NCBI GenBank assembly: GCA_910587185.1
Contig: CAJULY010000005.1
Coordinates: 79,621 to 143,620 of the forward strand
Reading direction: 5' to 3'
Length of the DNA: 64,000 nucleotides
From: an uncultured Muribaculaceae bacterium
GTDB lineage: Bacteria; Bacteroidota; Bacteroidia; Bacteroidales; Muribaculaceae
Position numbers and translations under genes: made by a program. Shown here piece by piece: positions 50,742 through 59,034 of this stretch; position 1 is the first letter of the stretch, and every line of letters begins with the position of its first letter. Under the pieces are notes generated by a model. It ran no database searches. It was not told where the DNA came from and saw only the letters and a program-made list of their open reading frames with translations.

Positions 50742-52661
50742 ATGGAAGGAAAAATTTTCCCAACGTCCGGTAACATTTATCAGGACCAGGCCAGGATTCT
50801 TTTTAATTATTACAAGACGGCGGCCGACAGAATTGTGACAGAAGAAGAACGCCTCGAAGCCGACATCGAGGAGTTGCGTGCCGAACGTGCCGTCTATGAA
50901 GAGAAACTATCGAAGACGTGGTACTGGTATCTGACCATCATCCTCTTCTTCATGGCTTTTGTGAAGAAAAGCGAATTCACCAAGAAGATCGAGGAGATCG
51001 ACGGCCGGATCGCGGATGCCGAGAAGGCCCATGCCGACATTTTCCGCGATTACAGAATAGATAAGCTCGGGGTCGCATACGTGCCTGTTGCCGACCGTGT
51101 GAAATATGAAGACAAGAGCTTCATGGTTGATTTTACCGGCGATGTGCCTGACAGCGAGGTCTCGCTTCAGATACCTCGCCAGAACGAGCTTCTTGCAGAG
51201 ACTATAAAGAAGATCGACACACTCTCGACCGAGGCTCCGCTCATAGAGACTTCTCAGGATACGGAGACTCTCGAGACGGATGAATATTCCACTTCCATCC
51301 AGGAAGTGCAGGAACACGACTATCTCGGAGCGCTCGAACGTTCGCTGCGCACGGTTTCCTATTGCATGGAGGATGTCGATACGGTTTCAGTGTCGCTTCC
51401 GCTCGTGGAAAGAGGCAGCGAGTATCTCAACTTTATCGGGGAATATGCTACGGATAAAGTGCCGGAAGGCGCTCCGGTGCTTAACGTTTTCAATGCGGAA
51501 CGCTATGCTGAGCGCATCAACCGGTTCCGTGAGCTTAACCAGCTTAAGGATTCTCTTTCCAACGAGACCCAGCAGTTTGAGGATGTCATCAAGTCCCTCA
51601 TGTCAACGATGGCAATCTCCGTGCAGGCCATTTCCGCTCTCAAGGTAGCTTCGGTTGACAAGGTTGTCTTCGAGTCTAACCGCCTGCTCTATCAGATTCT
51701 CAAAGCACCCTACAACCACTATTCTCCGATTCTGGAATATGACGAGATCGAACGCATACGCAACGAGAAGTTCGATTATTCGCAGGACGTGGAGGACTAT
51801 GAGCCGTTCAATCTGCGCCAGAGTTCCCGCATGAAATTCAACCTCATGTCGGGCATGTGGACTTCGGAGGACGGAAATGTCAGCGCTATGCCTTTCGGCG
51901 TGCATCAGATAATAGAGGAGATCATGGCGCCCGTGGTGCAGAATCTGATGGCCGAAAACCGCATAGAGCGCCTGAAAATCTACAACGGCATAAAGGATCA
52001 GAAAATATCCTATCTCAACAAATGGCATCAGGACACCGACGCTTTCTATCGCGCGAACCGCGCCGAAAGTTCCGATATCATAAATCTGATGCAGGAAAGC
52101 CTGCGCAACTATGTGGCCGCCTTCAATACACTCGCTTCGCTGCAGAAGACCGAGGATTCGATGAGGGTTGGCGGCGAGAATCTGGAGAATACTGTCGTGG
52201 AGACTGTCACCAATACCGAAGAGTCGCTGGCGGCTTTCCAGTTGCAGTCGCAGGAGTTCGAGCGCGTGCAGCTTGAGTTCGAGGAATACATGGAGCGTCT
52301 TCAGGAAGACATAGGACGCCGCGCCGAGGAGTTCGGACACGTGGAGTATTACGACGCCAAGCTTCGCGACGGACATTCCAACGAAGCCGCCGTGGCCGCC
52401 AACGAGATACATTCGCTCGACAGCCGCCGTCAGCCTCTTGCCAATGTCAATCCGCTCTTCGCCAAATCATCCAACCTGCCCCCGCAGCCCAAGGTCGAGG
52501 ATATAGCCTACGAGCACATGGCCCTGAATCTGCCGGCCATAGCCCGCGAAGCTCTCGCGTCGCTGTGCGAGATGGAGAACATGGCTCGCGCCACCGGAGC
52601 CGAGGCTGCCGCCGACAATGCGCAAAACGACAACGAGAACCAACCCTCTAATCCCGAATAA
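50742..52661 (+). CDS. Large coiled-coil protein with one membrane segment
   Basis: A 639-residue protein. Residues 25-57 form a coiled coil (EERLEADIEELRAERAVYEE), residues 59-75 a hydrophobic segment (WYWYLTIILFFMAFV), then a second coiled coil (FTKKIEEIDGRIADAEKAHA). The remaining 500 residues are mainly helical with long heptad-like runs (about 280-320 and 440-540) and a disordered acidic C-terminus. No enzymatic motif is visible. It lies 30 bases after the membrane protein. A structural or tethering role in a membrane complex is inferred from architecture. Confidence 0.7.
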   Translation: MEGKIFPTSGNIYQDQARILFNYYKTAADRIVTEEERLEADIEELRAERAVYEEKLSKTWYWYLTIILFFMAFVKKSEFTKKIEEIDGRIADAEKAHADIFRDYRIDKLGVAYVPVADRVKYEDKSFMVDFTGDVPDSEVSLQIPRQNELLAETIKKIDTLSTEAPLIETSQDTETLETDEYSTSIQEVQEHDYLGALERSLRTVSYCMEDVDTVSVSLPLVERGSEYLNFIGEYATDKVPEGAPVLNVFNAERYAERINRFRELNQLKDSLSNETQQFEDVIKSLMSTMAISVQAISALKVASVDKVVFESNRLLYQILKAPYNHYSPILEYDEIERIRNEKFDYSQDVEDYEPFNLRQSSRMKFNLMSGMWTSEDGNVSAMPFGVHQIIEEIMAPVVQNLMAENRIERLKIYNGIKDQKISYLNKWHQDTDAFYRANRAESSDIINLMQESLRNYVAAFNTLASLQKTEDSMRVGGENLENTVVETVTNTEESLAAFQLQSQEFERVQLEFEEYMERLQEDIGRRAEEFGHVEYYDAKLRDGHSNEAAVAANEIHSLDSRRQPLANVNPLFAKSSNLPPQPKVEDIAYEHMALNLPAIAREALASLCEMENMARATGAEAAADNAQNDNENQPSNPE

Positions 52662-52664
52662 GCC

Positions 52665-53591
52665 ATGGCTACGATAGATTGTCTGGTCGATACCTCTCCG
52701 ATGGCGAGAGAGATCGACAAAGTTTCAGCCCATGTTGACGGAACCACTACGGCGGTCGTGGCCATGCAGACGGCTGTCTGCAAAGCCCAGAAGGATGCGG
52801 CCGATGATGTCTGCGCCAATGTCAACCGAGGTTTTTACGCACTGATGCATTCGCAGCTCTCGCAGAAGATAGCCAAATGGAAAAGCGATGTGGATGCCAC
52901 GCTGATGCAGCTTAACCAGCAGCGGCGCCAGCTCACGGGAATAAGAACCCGCATGGAGCATGACTACGGTCTGCTGACAGCGCGATATTCCAAACTGTTC
53001 GGGACCCTGAACCGCGCTCTGCGGCGGCGTGTATATGAGCTTGACAAGGCCGCGTTCAAGTTTGCGGTGACGGAGATCGACACTATCGAGAACCGCGGCA
53101 AGCAGCTGACGGCTACAGTCCCCGTTTCGCAGACAGAGTCTCTTTCCACCTCCCAGAAGATCATGGCCTCGAACCTGAAACATCGTGCGGCCCATTTGCT
53201 CGAGGTCATGAAGACATTTCTGACAGGTCTCGGCGAACAGAAAATATTGACTGCTAAAGTACTGATAAACCATGGCATCGACCAGCCCGAGAAAGCCGAA
53301 TATATTCCGGTGATAATCTGGGAGGGAGTGGCCGGTCGCGACGAAGGCTCGCTGCAGCACATAGTCATGTCGCGCTCAAAGCTTTCGGAACGTTCCTGTC
53401 AGACAATAACCAATTCATTGACCATGACTGACATCCGGCTTCCGTGGACTCAATATCCGGCTCCGGTCGATCCGCGCGTCCGCGAGAGTTTCAATTCGCT
53501 TATGGCGAAATTCGATGCGTCGCCACGCGTCAAGGAGACAATGGCGCGCCTTTTCTCGGGCACTTCGTTTCAAACCCTTCAAAGCCGATGA
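52665..53591 (+). CDS. Coiled-coil protein, paralogue A of the SPFH operon
   Basis: A 308-residue helical protein starting three bases after the preceding stop. Its core (residues about 55-135: GFYALMHSQLSQKIAKWKSD, VDATLMQLNQQRRQ, YELDKAAFKF) is clearly homologous to the same region of the next gene (GFFSTVKSELSQQIAELKSQ, VDATLLHLNEMARR, FELDRASFKL). The N-terminus is a helical stretch with Thr/Ala repeats and the C-terminus a smaller mixed domain. No known domain recognised. Probably arose by tandem duplication with the next gene and may form a hetero-oligomer with it. Confidence 0.75.
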   Translation: MATIDCLVDTSPMAREIDKVSAHVDGTTTAVVAMQTAVCKAQKDAADDVCANVNRGFYALMHSQLSQKIAKWKSDVDATLMQLNQQRRQLTGIRTRMEHDYGLLTARYSKLFGTLNRALRRRVYELDKAAFKFAVTEIDTIENRGKQLTATVPVSQTESLSTSQKIMASNLKHRAAHLLEVMKTFLTGLGEQKILTAKVLINHGIDQPEKAEYIPVIIWEGVAGRDEGSLQHIVMSRSKLSERSCQTITNSLTMTDIRLPWTQYPAPVDPRVRESFNSLMAKFDASPRVKETMARLFSGTSFQTLQSR

Positions 53592-53597
53592 TGCATC

Positions 53598-54611
53598 ATG
53601 AGTTACACTAAGACTTATTCCCAGCTCATTCAGATCCCTTACAGCGGCTACGCTTCCAAGGGCGATGTCACGGTCCACTACAGCGGCGTGGCCGAGGAGA
53701 CAGTCTATGTCAACATCCATGTTGACACCGATGACTTCGATGACTCCGTGAATGACTGCGGCAAACATATCGGTGCGCTGACCGGTTCGGTAGTGGCTAC
53801 GAAGACGGCCCATGCCGCCTCTATAGCCGAGAATTCACGAAAGATTTCCAAGACCATTATTTCAGGTTTCTTCTCGACGGTCAAATCGGAGCTTTCGCAG
53901 CAGATAGCCGAGCTGAAGAGTCAGGTCGATGCCACTTTGCTGCATCTTAACGAAATGGCACGGCGATGTCGCGATAAGCGGCGCCAGATGGAGACCGATT
54001 ACGGCAGGCTCTGCGAACGATACACCAAGGTGTTCACAGATCTGAACACCGAGCTCCAGCACCGCGTGTTTGAACTTGACCGGGCGTCGTTTAAGCTGGA
54101 GGAACAGACGAAAGAGTGCGCCAACCGGGCTCTCGCTTCTGAAAGCGTGGGCGTGGCTTCCGTCTCTTCGGGAGAAAACGCACGGGTACAGAGCCAGTTG
54201 CTTGCCTCAATGGCTAAGAAACGGGCGCTCGACGCCATACACAGGGCCAACGGCTATCTCGTTTATCAGCAGGAAAACCGCAATGTCATCAACCGCTCGC
54301 TCTATGATGACGATGAAGAGCGTCACTATTATGTGCCTGTCTGCGTGTCAGAAGCATTGGACGGAGAAAACCGTTCGGAGATGAAGACAACGCTTTTCAA
54401 GCCTTCGGTAGTCCCCAACAGTGCTCGCCGCCGAATGACTGGCGACCTGATGCGCCGACCGTGGCATGAGATGGATCCAGCCACGCGCGAAAAGATAGGA
54501 AAAGAATATACGCGCACCGTGGCTCAGGCTTTTCCGTCGGACTCGGAGCATGACCGCCGCGTCAAGGCTTATCTAAACAAATTTTTCAACCAATCAATCA
54601 AGACTCTCTGA
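53598..54611 (+). CDS. Coiled-coil protein, paralogue B of the SPFH operon
   Basis: A 337-residue protein paralogous to the upstream gene over the coiled-coil core (residues about 90-170). Its N-terminal 60 residues differ: beta-like sequence (IQIPYSGYASKGDVTVHYSG, EETVYVNIHVDTDDFDDSV) precedes the helices. The C-terminal part ends in a basic helix (DRRVKAYLNKFFNQSIKTL). The stop overlaps the next start by one base (TGATG), indicating translational coupling. Function unknown. Confidence 0.75.
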   Translation: MSYTKTYSQLIQIPYSGYASKGDVTVHYSGVAEETVYVNIHVDTDDFDDSVNDCGKHIGALTGSVVATKTAHAASIAENSRKISKTIISGFFSTVKSELSQQIAELKSQVDATLLHLNEMARRCRDKRRQMETDYGRLCERYTKVFTDLNTELQHRVFELDRASFKLEEQTKECANRALASESVGVASVSSGENARVQSQLLASMAKKRALDAIHRANGYLVYQQENRNVINRSLYDDDEERHYYVPVCVSEALDGENRSEMKTTLFKPSVVPNSARRRMTGDLMRRPWHEMDPATREKIGKEYTRTVAQAFPSDSEHDRRVKAYLNKFFNQSIKTL

Positions 54612-55579
54612 TGAAAGAACTAAAAGAAATCCGCATCAACGGAACCGACATACTTCTTGAAGACAATCTGGTTCACAGCTCCATACTTCCGGAGCGGACT
54701 TCGGAACTGAACCGCAATATAATATTCAAGGGCGACACCGTGGTCGAAGGCCCTATTTACGGTCACCGCATCGAAGTGCGCAAAGGCGACATAGATGTCC
54801 AGGGGGCTGCCTTTGCCCAGAATGAGCTTTATGTGGCCAACGACGCTACCGGAACGATCAATTTCCGCAAATCGGTCGGCTCGGCCAATTCCGTCGTGTC
54901 GCGCGGTGCGGCGCCGGTAATTAATTTCCACGCCGATATAAACGCCAAGAGCGTCGAACTGACGAATGCCTTTGTTGCGGGGAGCATTTACGCCGATGAG
55001 ATTGTCCTGACGAATTGCGTCGTTATAGGGGGCGTTTTCGCCACTCAGGAAATAGAGATACGCTCTTCCATGGTCGGGACATTCAACGCGCCCGCCGTGC
55101 GTATTTCCGGAATCAACTATCTTCTGTTGCCGACAGCATTCTCGATAGAACCGCTCATAAAAGCCGAGGGGACGCGCCTCATAAATCTGAGCCTCGCCGA
55201 TCTGGGCGATCTATTCAAGGGGCTGCCGCAGGCGCCCGATTCGGGAGCGATAGAGATTGACCTCAATATCGATGAACTCCGATCGACGCTTGCCGACGAG
55301 GAGGTGACCAAGACATTGCGCAGCTATTCAGTTGTCGGTAAAGTGCTTGCCGCCGATCTGCTCGATACGGATAAATTCCAGAATCATTTCCTGCTGACAG
55401 CGGCCGCTCTCGGTCCGCAGCTGCTGCGTACCTACGATCTCGGTCCCGATGCTTCGGGGCGTCCTTCGAATCTGTCAACAGAGCGCATCCGCACATTCCT
55501 CTTCGACGTGCTCGGCGGTAAGATCCAGGTGCAGCCTCTTTCGGGCAACTTCAACATCTCCGACATCACCAACCGGTAA
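54611..55579 (+). CDS. Bactofilin-like beta-solenoid protein
   Basis: A 322-residue protein. Residues about 35-165 show the short-period alternation of a right-handed beta-solenoid (IIFKGDTVVEGPIYGHRIEV, KGDIDVQGAAFAQNELYVAN, AKSVELTNAFVAGSIYADEI, VLTNCVVIGGVFATQEIEIR), as in bactofilins and polymer-forming cytoskeletal proteins. The C-terminal 150 residues are mixed and unassigned. Bactofilins polymerise without nucleotide and organise envelope complexes, so this protein could be the filament or platform of the system. Family membership is inferred from the repeat pattern only. Confidence 0.65.
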   Translation: MKELKEIRINGTDILLEDNLVHSSILPERTSELNRNIIFKGDTVVEGPIYGHRIEVRKGDIDVQGAAFAQNELYVANDATGTINFRKSVGSANSVVSRGAAPVINFHADINAKSVELTNAFVAGSIYADEIVLTNCVVIGGVFATQEIEIRSSMVGTFNAPAVRISGINYLLLPTAFSIEPLIKAEGTRLINLSLADLGDLFKGLPQAPDSGAIEIDLNIDELRSTLADEEVTKTLRSYSVVGKVLAADLLDTDKFQNHFLLTAAALGPQLLRTYDLGPDASGRPSNLSTERIRTFLFDVLGGKIQVQPLSGNFNISDITNR

Positions 55580-55585
55580 GCGAAT

Positions 55586-56002
55586 ATGAAAAAATTATTA
55601 GCCACATTGTCTCTCCTGTTTCTTCTCGTAATGCCTTTGTCTTTCGAAGTCAGCGCGCAGACAACCAATCTGCCCGTGATGGAAGGAGCGATAGGAAAGT
55701 ACAAGATCAAAATGAAACTTTCGTTCGATAACGAGAAACAGACCGTGACCGGATGGTATTACTACAAATCAAAAGGCGCTGCAAATAAAATCAGGCTTAA
55801 AGGTAAATTCAAAGGGGACACCGAGTATGACGGATTCACAATGACGGAGACTGTCGGCGGTAAGGTGACCGGAACTTTTGACTGCGAATACAGCTGGGGT
55901 ACGGGAACTATTGCCTACGGCGGCGAACCGTTCATCTCGGTTTCGGGAACATTCACCAATGCCTCCGGCAAGGAGTTTGATTTTGAGGTCTCCAATTTCT
56001 GA
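55586..56002 (+). CDS. Small exported protein of the SPFH operon
   Basis: A 138-residue protein with a signal peptide ending at SAQ (about residue 25). The mature part is beta-rich (KYKIKMKLSFDNEKQTVTGW, GFTMTETVGGKVTGTFDCEY) and resembles small exported beta-sandwich or lipocalin-like proteins of Bacteroidales. It lies six bases after the bactofilin-like gene and two before the exonuclease gene. It would be the only fully exported component of the operon, perhaps on the periplasmic face of the complex. Confidence 0.75.
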   Translation: MKKLLATLSLLFLLVMPLSFEVSAQTTNLPVMEGAIGKYKIKMKLSFDNEKQTVTGWYYYKSKGAANKIRLKGKFKGDTEYDGFTMTETVGGKVTGTFDCEYSWGTGTIAYGGEPFISVSGTFTNASGKEFDFEVSNF

Positions 56003-56004
56003 GA

Positions 56005-56910
56005 ATGAAGACAGCGATTTTTCTTGATGCGGAATTCGTTGAGGGCGACGAGCTGATAGAGCTTTCAATCTATTCTTTCGAACGGGAGGAAATCTATCAC
56101 AGCCTTTTCAAGCCGGTCCGTTATACTGAATGGGATTCGTCAGTCCACCATATCACCCCCGATATGGTGGCTGACGCTCCTGCGTTTTCCGCAGAGTTGC
56201 CGGCAGTCCAGCGGCTTATTGATGCAGCATCCCACATCGGCGGTTTCGCTGTGGAAAACGATATATTTCATCTGAAGGCGCAGGGAGTCGCCGGTATTGA
56301 TGAAAAACCGGTCATCGAGTTGCGCAACTGGTTCTGGATAAACTATGGCCGCGACAATGGCCTCGATCTGTTTCAGGGTGTCAGCCTTGCGACAGTGGTC
56401 GGGAACATGGGCGTCAGTTTCGGCGAAGAAGGCATGCATAGCGCCAGCGGCGACACTCTCGCCACTCTCGATGCTTTTCGTCTTCTTTATGATAAGTATG
56501 TTGTTTCTCGCACTCTTGCAGGTGCGGATTTTGACGCGGTCGTCGGCAGGTTCAATGAGGAATATGCGCGCGAAAAACTCGAGTATGACCGAAATAATGC
56601 CGAGGGATATGTGGTGCTTGTGCGTGTCGGCGCCGGATACGCTTTGCGCCTGAAGAGAGAGGAACCGCGCGAAGGAGGAAAGAACGTTGCCGTTATCCGC
56701 GTCGCCGACCGACAGCGTGCGGCTATCGAACTCCACAACATGATTGCTCGCCGTCCGATGATCGCAAAAGGAGTCTATCGATTGAATGAAAACGACATAG
56801 AGCGTTTCCGCAATTATTCCAACGGATTCGACACGGAAGACCACGCCTATTTCAAGAAGCTGCAGGGGCTTTCGTCGCGTTTCAACATCTCTTCCCTGAA
56901 ACGTCGCTGA
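56005..56910 (+). CDS. DEDDh-type 3'-5' exonuclease (DnaQ-like)
   Basis: A 301-residue protein. Catalytic residues of the DnaQ/RNase T superfamily are in order: D8 and E10 (FLDAEFVEG), D86 (FAVENDIFHL) and H145/D150 (HSASGDTLATLDAF), the HxxxxD spacing of the DEDDh class. VHHITPDMV matches the conserved substrate-binding IHGIT-like segment. Residues 180-301 form an extra C-terminal domain not seen in minimal exonucleases, with a possible nucleic-acid-binding region. It starts two bases after the exported-protein gene, so a nuclease appears to belong to this membrane-linked operon. Confidence 0.85.
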   Translation: MKTAIFLDAEFVEGDELIELSIYSFEREEIYHSLFKPVRYTEWDSSVHHITPDMVADAPAFSAELPAVQRLIDAASHIGGFAVENDIFHLKAQGVAGIDEKPVIELRNWFWINYGRDNGLDLFQGVSLATVVGNMGVSFGEEGMHSASGDTLATLDAFRLLYDKYVVSRTLAGADFDAVVGRFNEEYAREKLEYDRNNAEGYVVLVRVGAGYALRLKREEPREGGKNVAVIRVADRQRAAIELHNMIARRPMIAKGVYRLNENDIERFRNYSNGFDTEDHAYFKKLQGLSSRFNISSLKRR

Positions 56911-56922
56911 GCGGGCTCGTTT

Positions 56923-58041
56923 CTAACGTGTAAGCCGACCGTCGGCTGATATGACAAGCGGTGACGAGGGAAAATCCTCGGCCGACAGACGTTTCATGAG
57001 CCGGGCCGCATTGTTGGCACGGTCGCGGCGAGGGCCAATGCCACGTTGCTGAATGAATGAGTGGATTTTTCCGTCAAGGAACCGTCCCGAACCGTCCACG
57101 CGTACTTCTGCCAGCGGAGCATAGCCTGATACGTCCGCAATGCTCACGCGGTAGGGCGTGCAGAAATTGCCGAGACTGTAGAAAATTATTCTGTCCTTAT
57201 ATAGCTCTGCGGCCCGCGGGACATGTGGGCCGTGGCCGAACACAACGTCGGCGCCGGCATCAACCGCCGCATGTGCGAAAGCTTCGACATTCCCTCGGTT
57301 TTCGCCGACAAAACTTTCCTGACGGTGGGGAACATGGGTCTGATCCTTTCCTTCGGCCCCTCCGTGAAACGAAACGACCACTATGTCGGCCTTCTCTCTC
57401 AGTTCCTTGACCACCCGGCGCAATTCTGCGAGATTCGTTACGTCAAGATTGTTGGCTCCGTGGCCGAACTGAGTGACGCCTATCTTCAGTCCCTTGCGCT
57501 CTATTATCGCCGTCTCGCATACGCCCTTCAGGCCCACGGGCGGCAAACCTGCACCGCGCAGAGTCGCCATGGTCGATTTGCGGCCCGGATGTCCGAAGTC
57601 GTTGATGTGGTTGTTGGCGATTCCCATGAAGTCGAATCCGGCATTGACGAGATTGTCCACATATTCCGGCGGCATGCGGAATATGTAGTAAGTCTTGGGA
57701 TTGCGCATCTTGCGGCGCTGGCCCGGACCATTCAGAAAACTGCCTTCGAGATTGCCACCCGCAATATCGACACTCCGGAGGATGCTGTCGGCGTCGGCAA
57801 ACAGATTGCGGCCCCCGTTTGGCGGCAGGTGCGAACCGTGGATTGAGTCGGGGAAAGTGGTACCCATCATGACGTCGCCCACGAACGCTATCGTGAGGCT
57901 CACGGTGTCGCGCGAAGGATCGGCGATTGAGTCGGCGGCCGTAATGATTTCGGCCGTGTCCCTGCTCGGTTTCTGGCTTGCGGCGCTGTGACCGCATGAC
58001 CAAAGCAGGACTCCGGCGAATATAATGGTTAAAAATTTCAT
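56923..58041 (-). CDS. CapA-family metallophosphatase-like lipoprotein
   Basis: A 372-residue lipoprotein (signal MKFLTIIFAGVLLWSC, lipobox LWSC). The CapA/PgsA fold is shown by LTIAFVGDVMMGTTFPDS, FDFMGIANNHINDFG, VVVSFHGGAEG and VFGHGPHVPRAAELY, followed by FYSLGNF. In Bacillus CapA acts in poly-gamma-glutamate export, but Bacteroidales paralogues have no proven role. Start chosen at the second ATG (MKFLTII). Convergent with the exonuclease gene, 12 bases apart. Promoter at 58074-58081. Confidence 0.88.
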   Translation of the reverse strand: MKFLTIIFAGVLLWSCGHSAASQKPSRDTAEIITAADSIADPSRDTVSLTIAFVGDVMMGTTFPDSIHGSHLPPNGGRNLFADADSILRSVDIAGGNLEGSFLNGPGQRRKMRNPKTYYIFRMPPEYVDNLVNAGFDFMGIANNHINDFGHPGRKSTMATLRGAGLPPVGLKGVCETAIIERKGLKIGVTQFGHGANNLDVTNLAELRRVVKELREKADIVVVSFHGGAEGKDQTHVPHRQESFVGENRGNVEAFAHAAVDAGADVVFGHGPHVPRAAELYKDRIIFYSLGNFCTPYRVSIADVSGYAPLAEVRVDGSGRFLDGKIHSFIQQRGIGPRRDRANNAARLMKRLSAEDFPSSPLVISADGRLTR

Positions 58042-58073
58042 CGCTTTCAACGTCTTAAATGATTTTTCAGCTG

Positions 58074-58081
58074 CAAAATTA
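58074..58081 (-). promoter_or_regulatory. Promoter -7 box of the CapA gene
   Basis: Minus strand TAATTTTG, 32 bases before the start; divergent from the tRNA-Ala promoter. Confidence 0.65.
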
Positions 58082-58123
58082 CAAAAAATGCCCGCAATTC
58101 TTGTCTAATTCAAAAAAAGCTGA

Positions 58124-58131
58124 TAACTTTG
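58124..58131 (+). promoter_or_regulatory. Promoter -7 box of tRNA-Ala
   Basis: TAACTTTG with TTG at 58101-58103 upstream; the tRNA begins 20 bases downstream. Confidence 0.7.
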
Positions 58132-58151
58132 CCATGCAAATCATACCTAAT

Positions 58152-58228
58152 GGGGTATTAGCTCATCTGGCTAGAGCGCGACACTGGCAGTGTCGAGGTG
58201 AGCGGTTCGAGTCCGCTATACTCCACCA
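58152..58228 (+). tRNA. tRNA-Ala (anticodon GGC)
   Basis: Seventy-seven bases including an encoded CCA. Acceptor stem GGGGTAT/ATACTCC contains the G3-U70 identity pair of alanine tRNAs, and the discriminator is A. Anticodon stem CGACA/TGTCG encloses CTGGCAG, so the anticodon is GGC (reads GCC). The T arm AGCGG-TTCGAGT-CCGCT is canonical. Confidence 0.96.
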
Positions 58229-58230
58229 AC

Positions 58231-58265
58231 AGCGAATCCGGAGCGTAATCCGGGTTCGCTTTTTT
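58231..58265 (+). terminator. Terminator of tRNA-Ala
   Basis: Stem AGCGAATCCGG (58231-58241) pairs with CCGGGTTCGCT (58250-58260) with one G-U pair, followed by TTTTTT. Its right half (58244-58265) is repeated exactly at 59035-59056. Confidence 0.85.
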
Positions 58266-58289
58266 CTTGTCTTATACTTCTTATAAACA

Positions 58290-58321
58290 TTTGGACAGCG
58301 AAAAAAATAATCGTATATTTG
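58290..58321 (+). promoter_or_regulatory. Promoter of the DUF4160/DUF2442 pair
   Basis: TTTG at 58290-58293, 20-base spacer, TATATTTG at 58314-58321. Confidence 0.7.
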
Positions 58322-58346
58322 CATAAATCATATTAATTATTCCAGC

Positions 58347-58539
58347 ATGCCCACTCTGTTTATTCTTTTTGGCTATCGGTTCTTTTTCAGAAGCAAAATT
58401 CAATGTGGAAACCCTTGAACTAACAGATAATTATGGGTTTAAAAAGAATGAGATAAAAATGATCGAATCCATATTGGAAGAGAATAAAGATATAATCATA
58501 GAACGCTGGCATGAATATTTTAAGAAAGGATCCAAATGA
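58347..58539 (+). pseudogene. DUF4160 gene with internal deletion
   Basis: DUF4160 proteins pair with DUF2442 proteins in modules suspected to be toxin-antitoxin-like. The ATG at 58347 gives the normal start MPTLFILFGYRFFFR, but the frame then hits a stop. Shifting frame at about 58392 yields the normal end EAKFNVETLELTDNYG, FKKNEIKMIESILEENKDI and IIERWHEYFKKGSK, finishing at TGA 58537-58539. The expected segment in between (about 15-18 residues, usually containing the histidine-rich EPxHxHV motif) is missing. The gene is therefore broken by a short frame-disrupting deletion, while its promoter and its partner remain. Confidence 0.75.
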
Positions 58540-58775
58540 TAAATAAGAACGACATAGCGCGGATTTGGTTGACAGACTCCGCCGTTTGGCTGCAGCTTAA
58601 AGACGAACGTCAGGCCAAGGAAATGTTTTCCGATTATCCACGTTTGGCTGCAGCTTCCGAGAAGCAACGCAGCAATTACAAGGTGTCGTATTTCGGGCTG
58701 CACTGGCCTGATCTTGACGAGGATTTGTCATTCAACGGTTTCTTTGATAAGACTGATTACGTCAGTAATATTTAG
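58536..58775 (+). CDS. DUF2442 domain protein
   Basis: A 79-residue protein whose ATG overlaps the DUF4160 stop (ATGA), the usual coupling of this pair. Features: ARIWLTDSAVWLQLKDERQA (beta hairpin of DUF2442), then LAAASEKQRSNYKVSYFGLHWPDLDEDLSF, given here as LAAASEKQRSNYKVS and GLHWPDLDEDLSF, the conserved WPxLDEDIS ending. DUF2442 proteins are thought to be the antitoxin or DNA-binding partner. With the DUF4160 partner broken it is orphaned. The stop lies within the start of the acetyltransferase repeat. Confidence 0.8.
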   Translation: MINKNDIARIWLTDSAVWLQLKDERQAKEMFSDYPRLAAASEKQRSNYKVSYFGLHWPDLDEDLSFNGFFDKTDYVSNI

Positions 58776-59025
58776 AGGCCGAAGGCGGGGGAATAGCTGA
58801 CGAGGCCTGAGGGGAGTGCCTCGGGGGAGAGAGTCAGAGGGCTGACCATATAATATTCATCGGGAACGTCGAAGGACGCCCTGATGCCGAATCGAGAGGC
58901 CGTGATGTAGCCTGATTGCGAATAATAGGCCGGTGAACCTAAGACCACGCAGCATTTGAATCCCATTTTTTTTGCTCTGCGATGGGCTTCTTCTATAAGC
59001 CGTCGGCCGATTCCTCTGTTTTGAT
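58772..59025 (-). pseudogene. GNAT acetyltransferase, C-terminal fragment
   Basis: Minus strand fragment beginning abruptly with AYQNRGIGRRLIEEAHR, the acetyl-CoA-binding motif (QNRGIG), then MGFKCCVVLGSPAYYSQSGY and the normal C-terminus ending in SYSPAFGL. The N-terminal half is absent: at about 59026-59034 the sequence switches to the tRNA-terminator copy. It lacks a start and promoter. A nearly complete relative lies at 59766-60322. Confidence 0.85.
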
Positions 59026-59034
59026 AAGCCGGAA

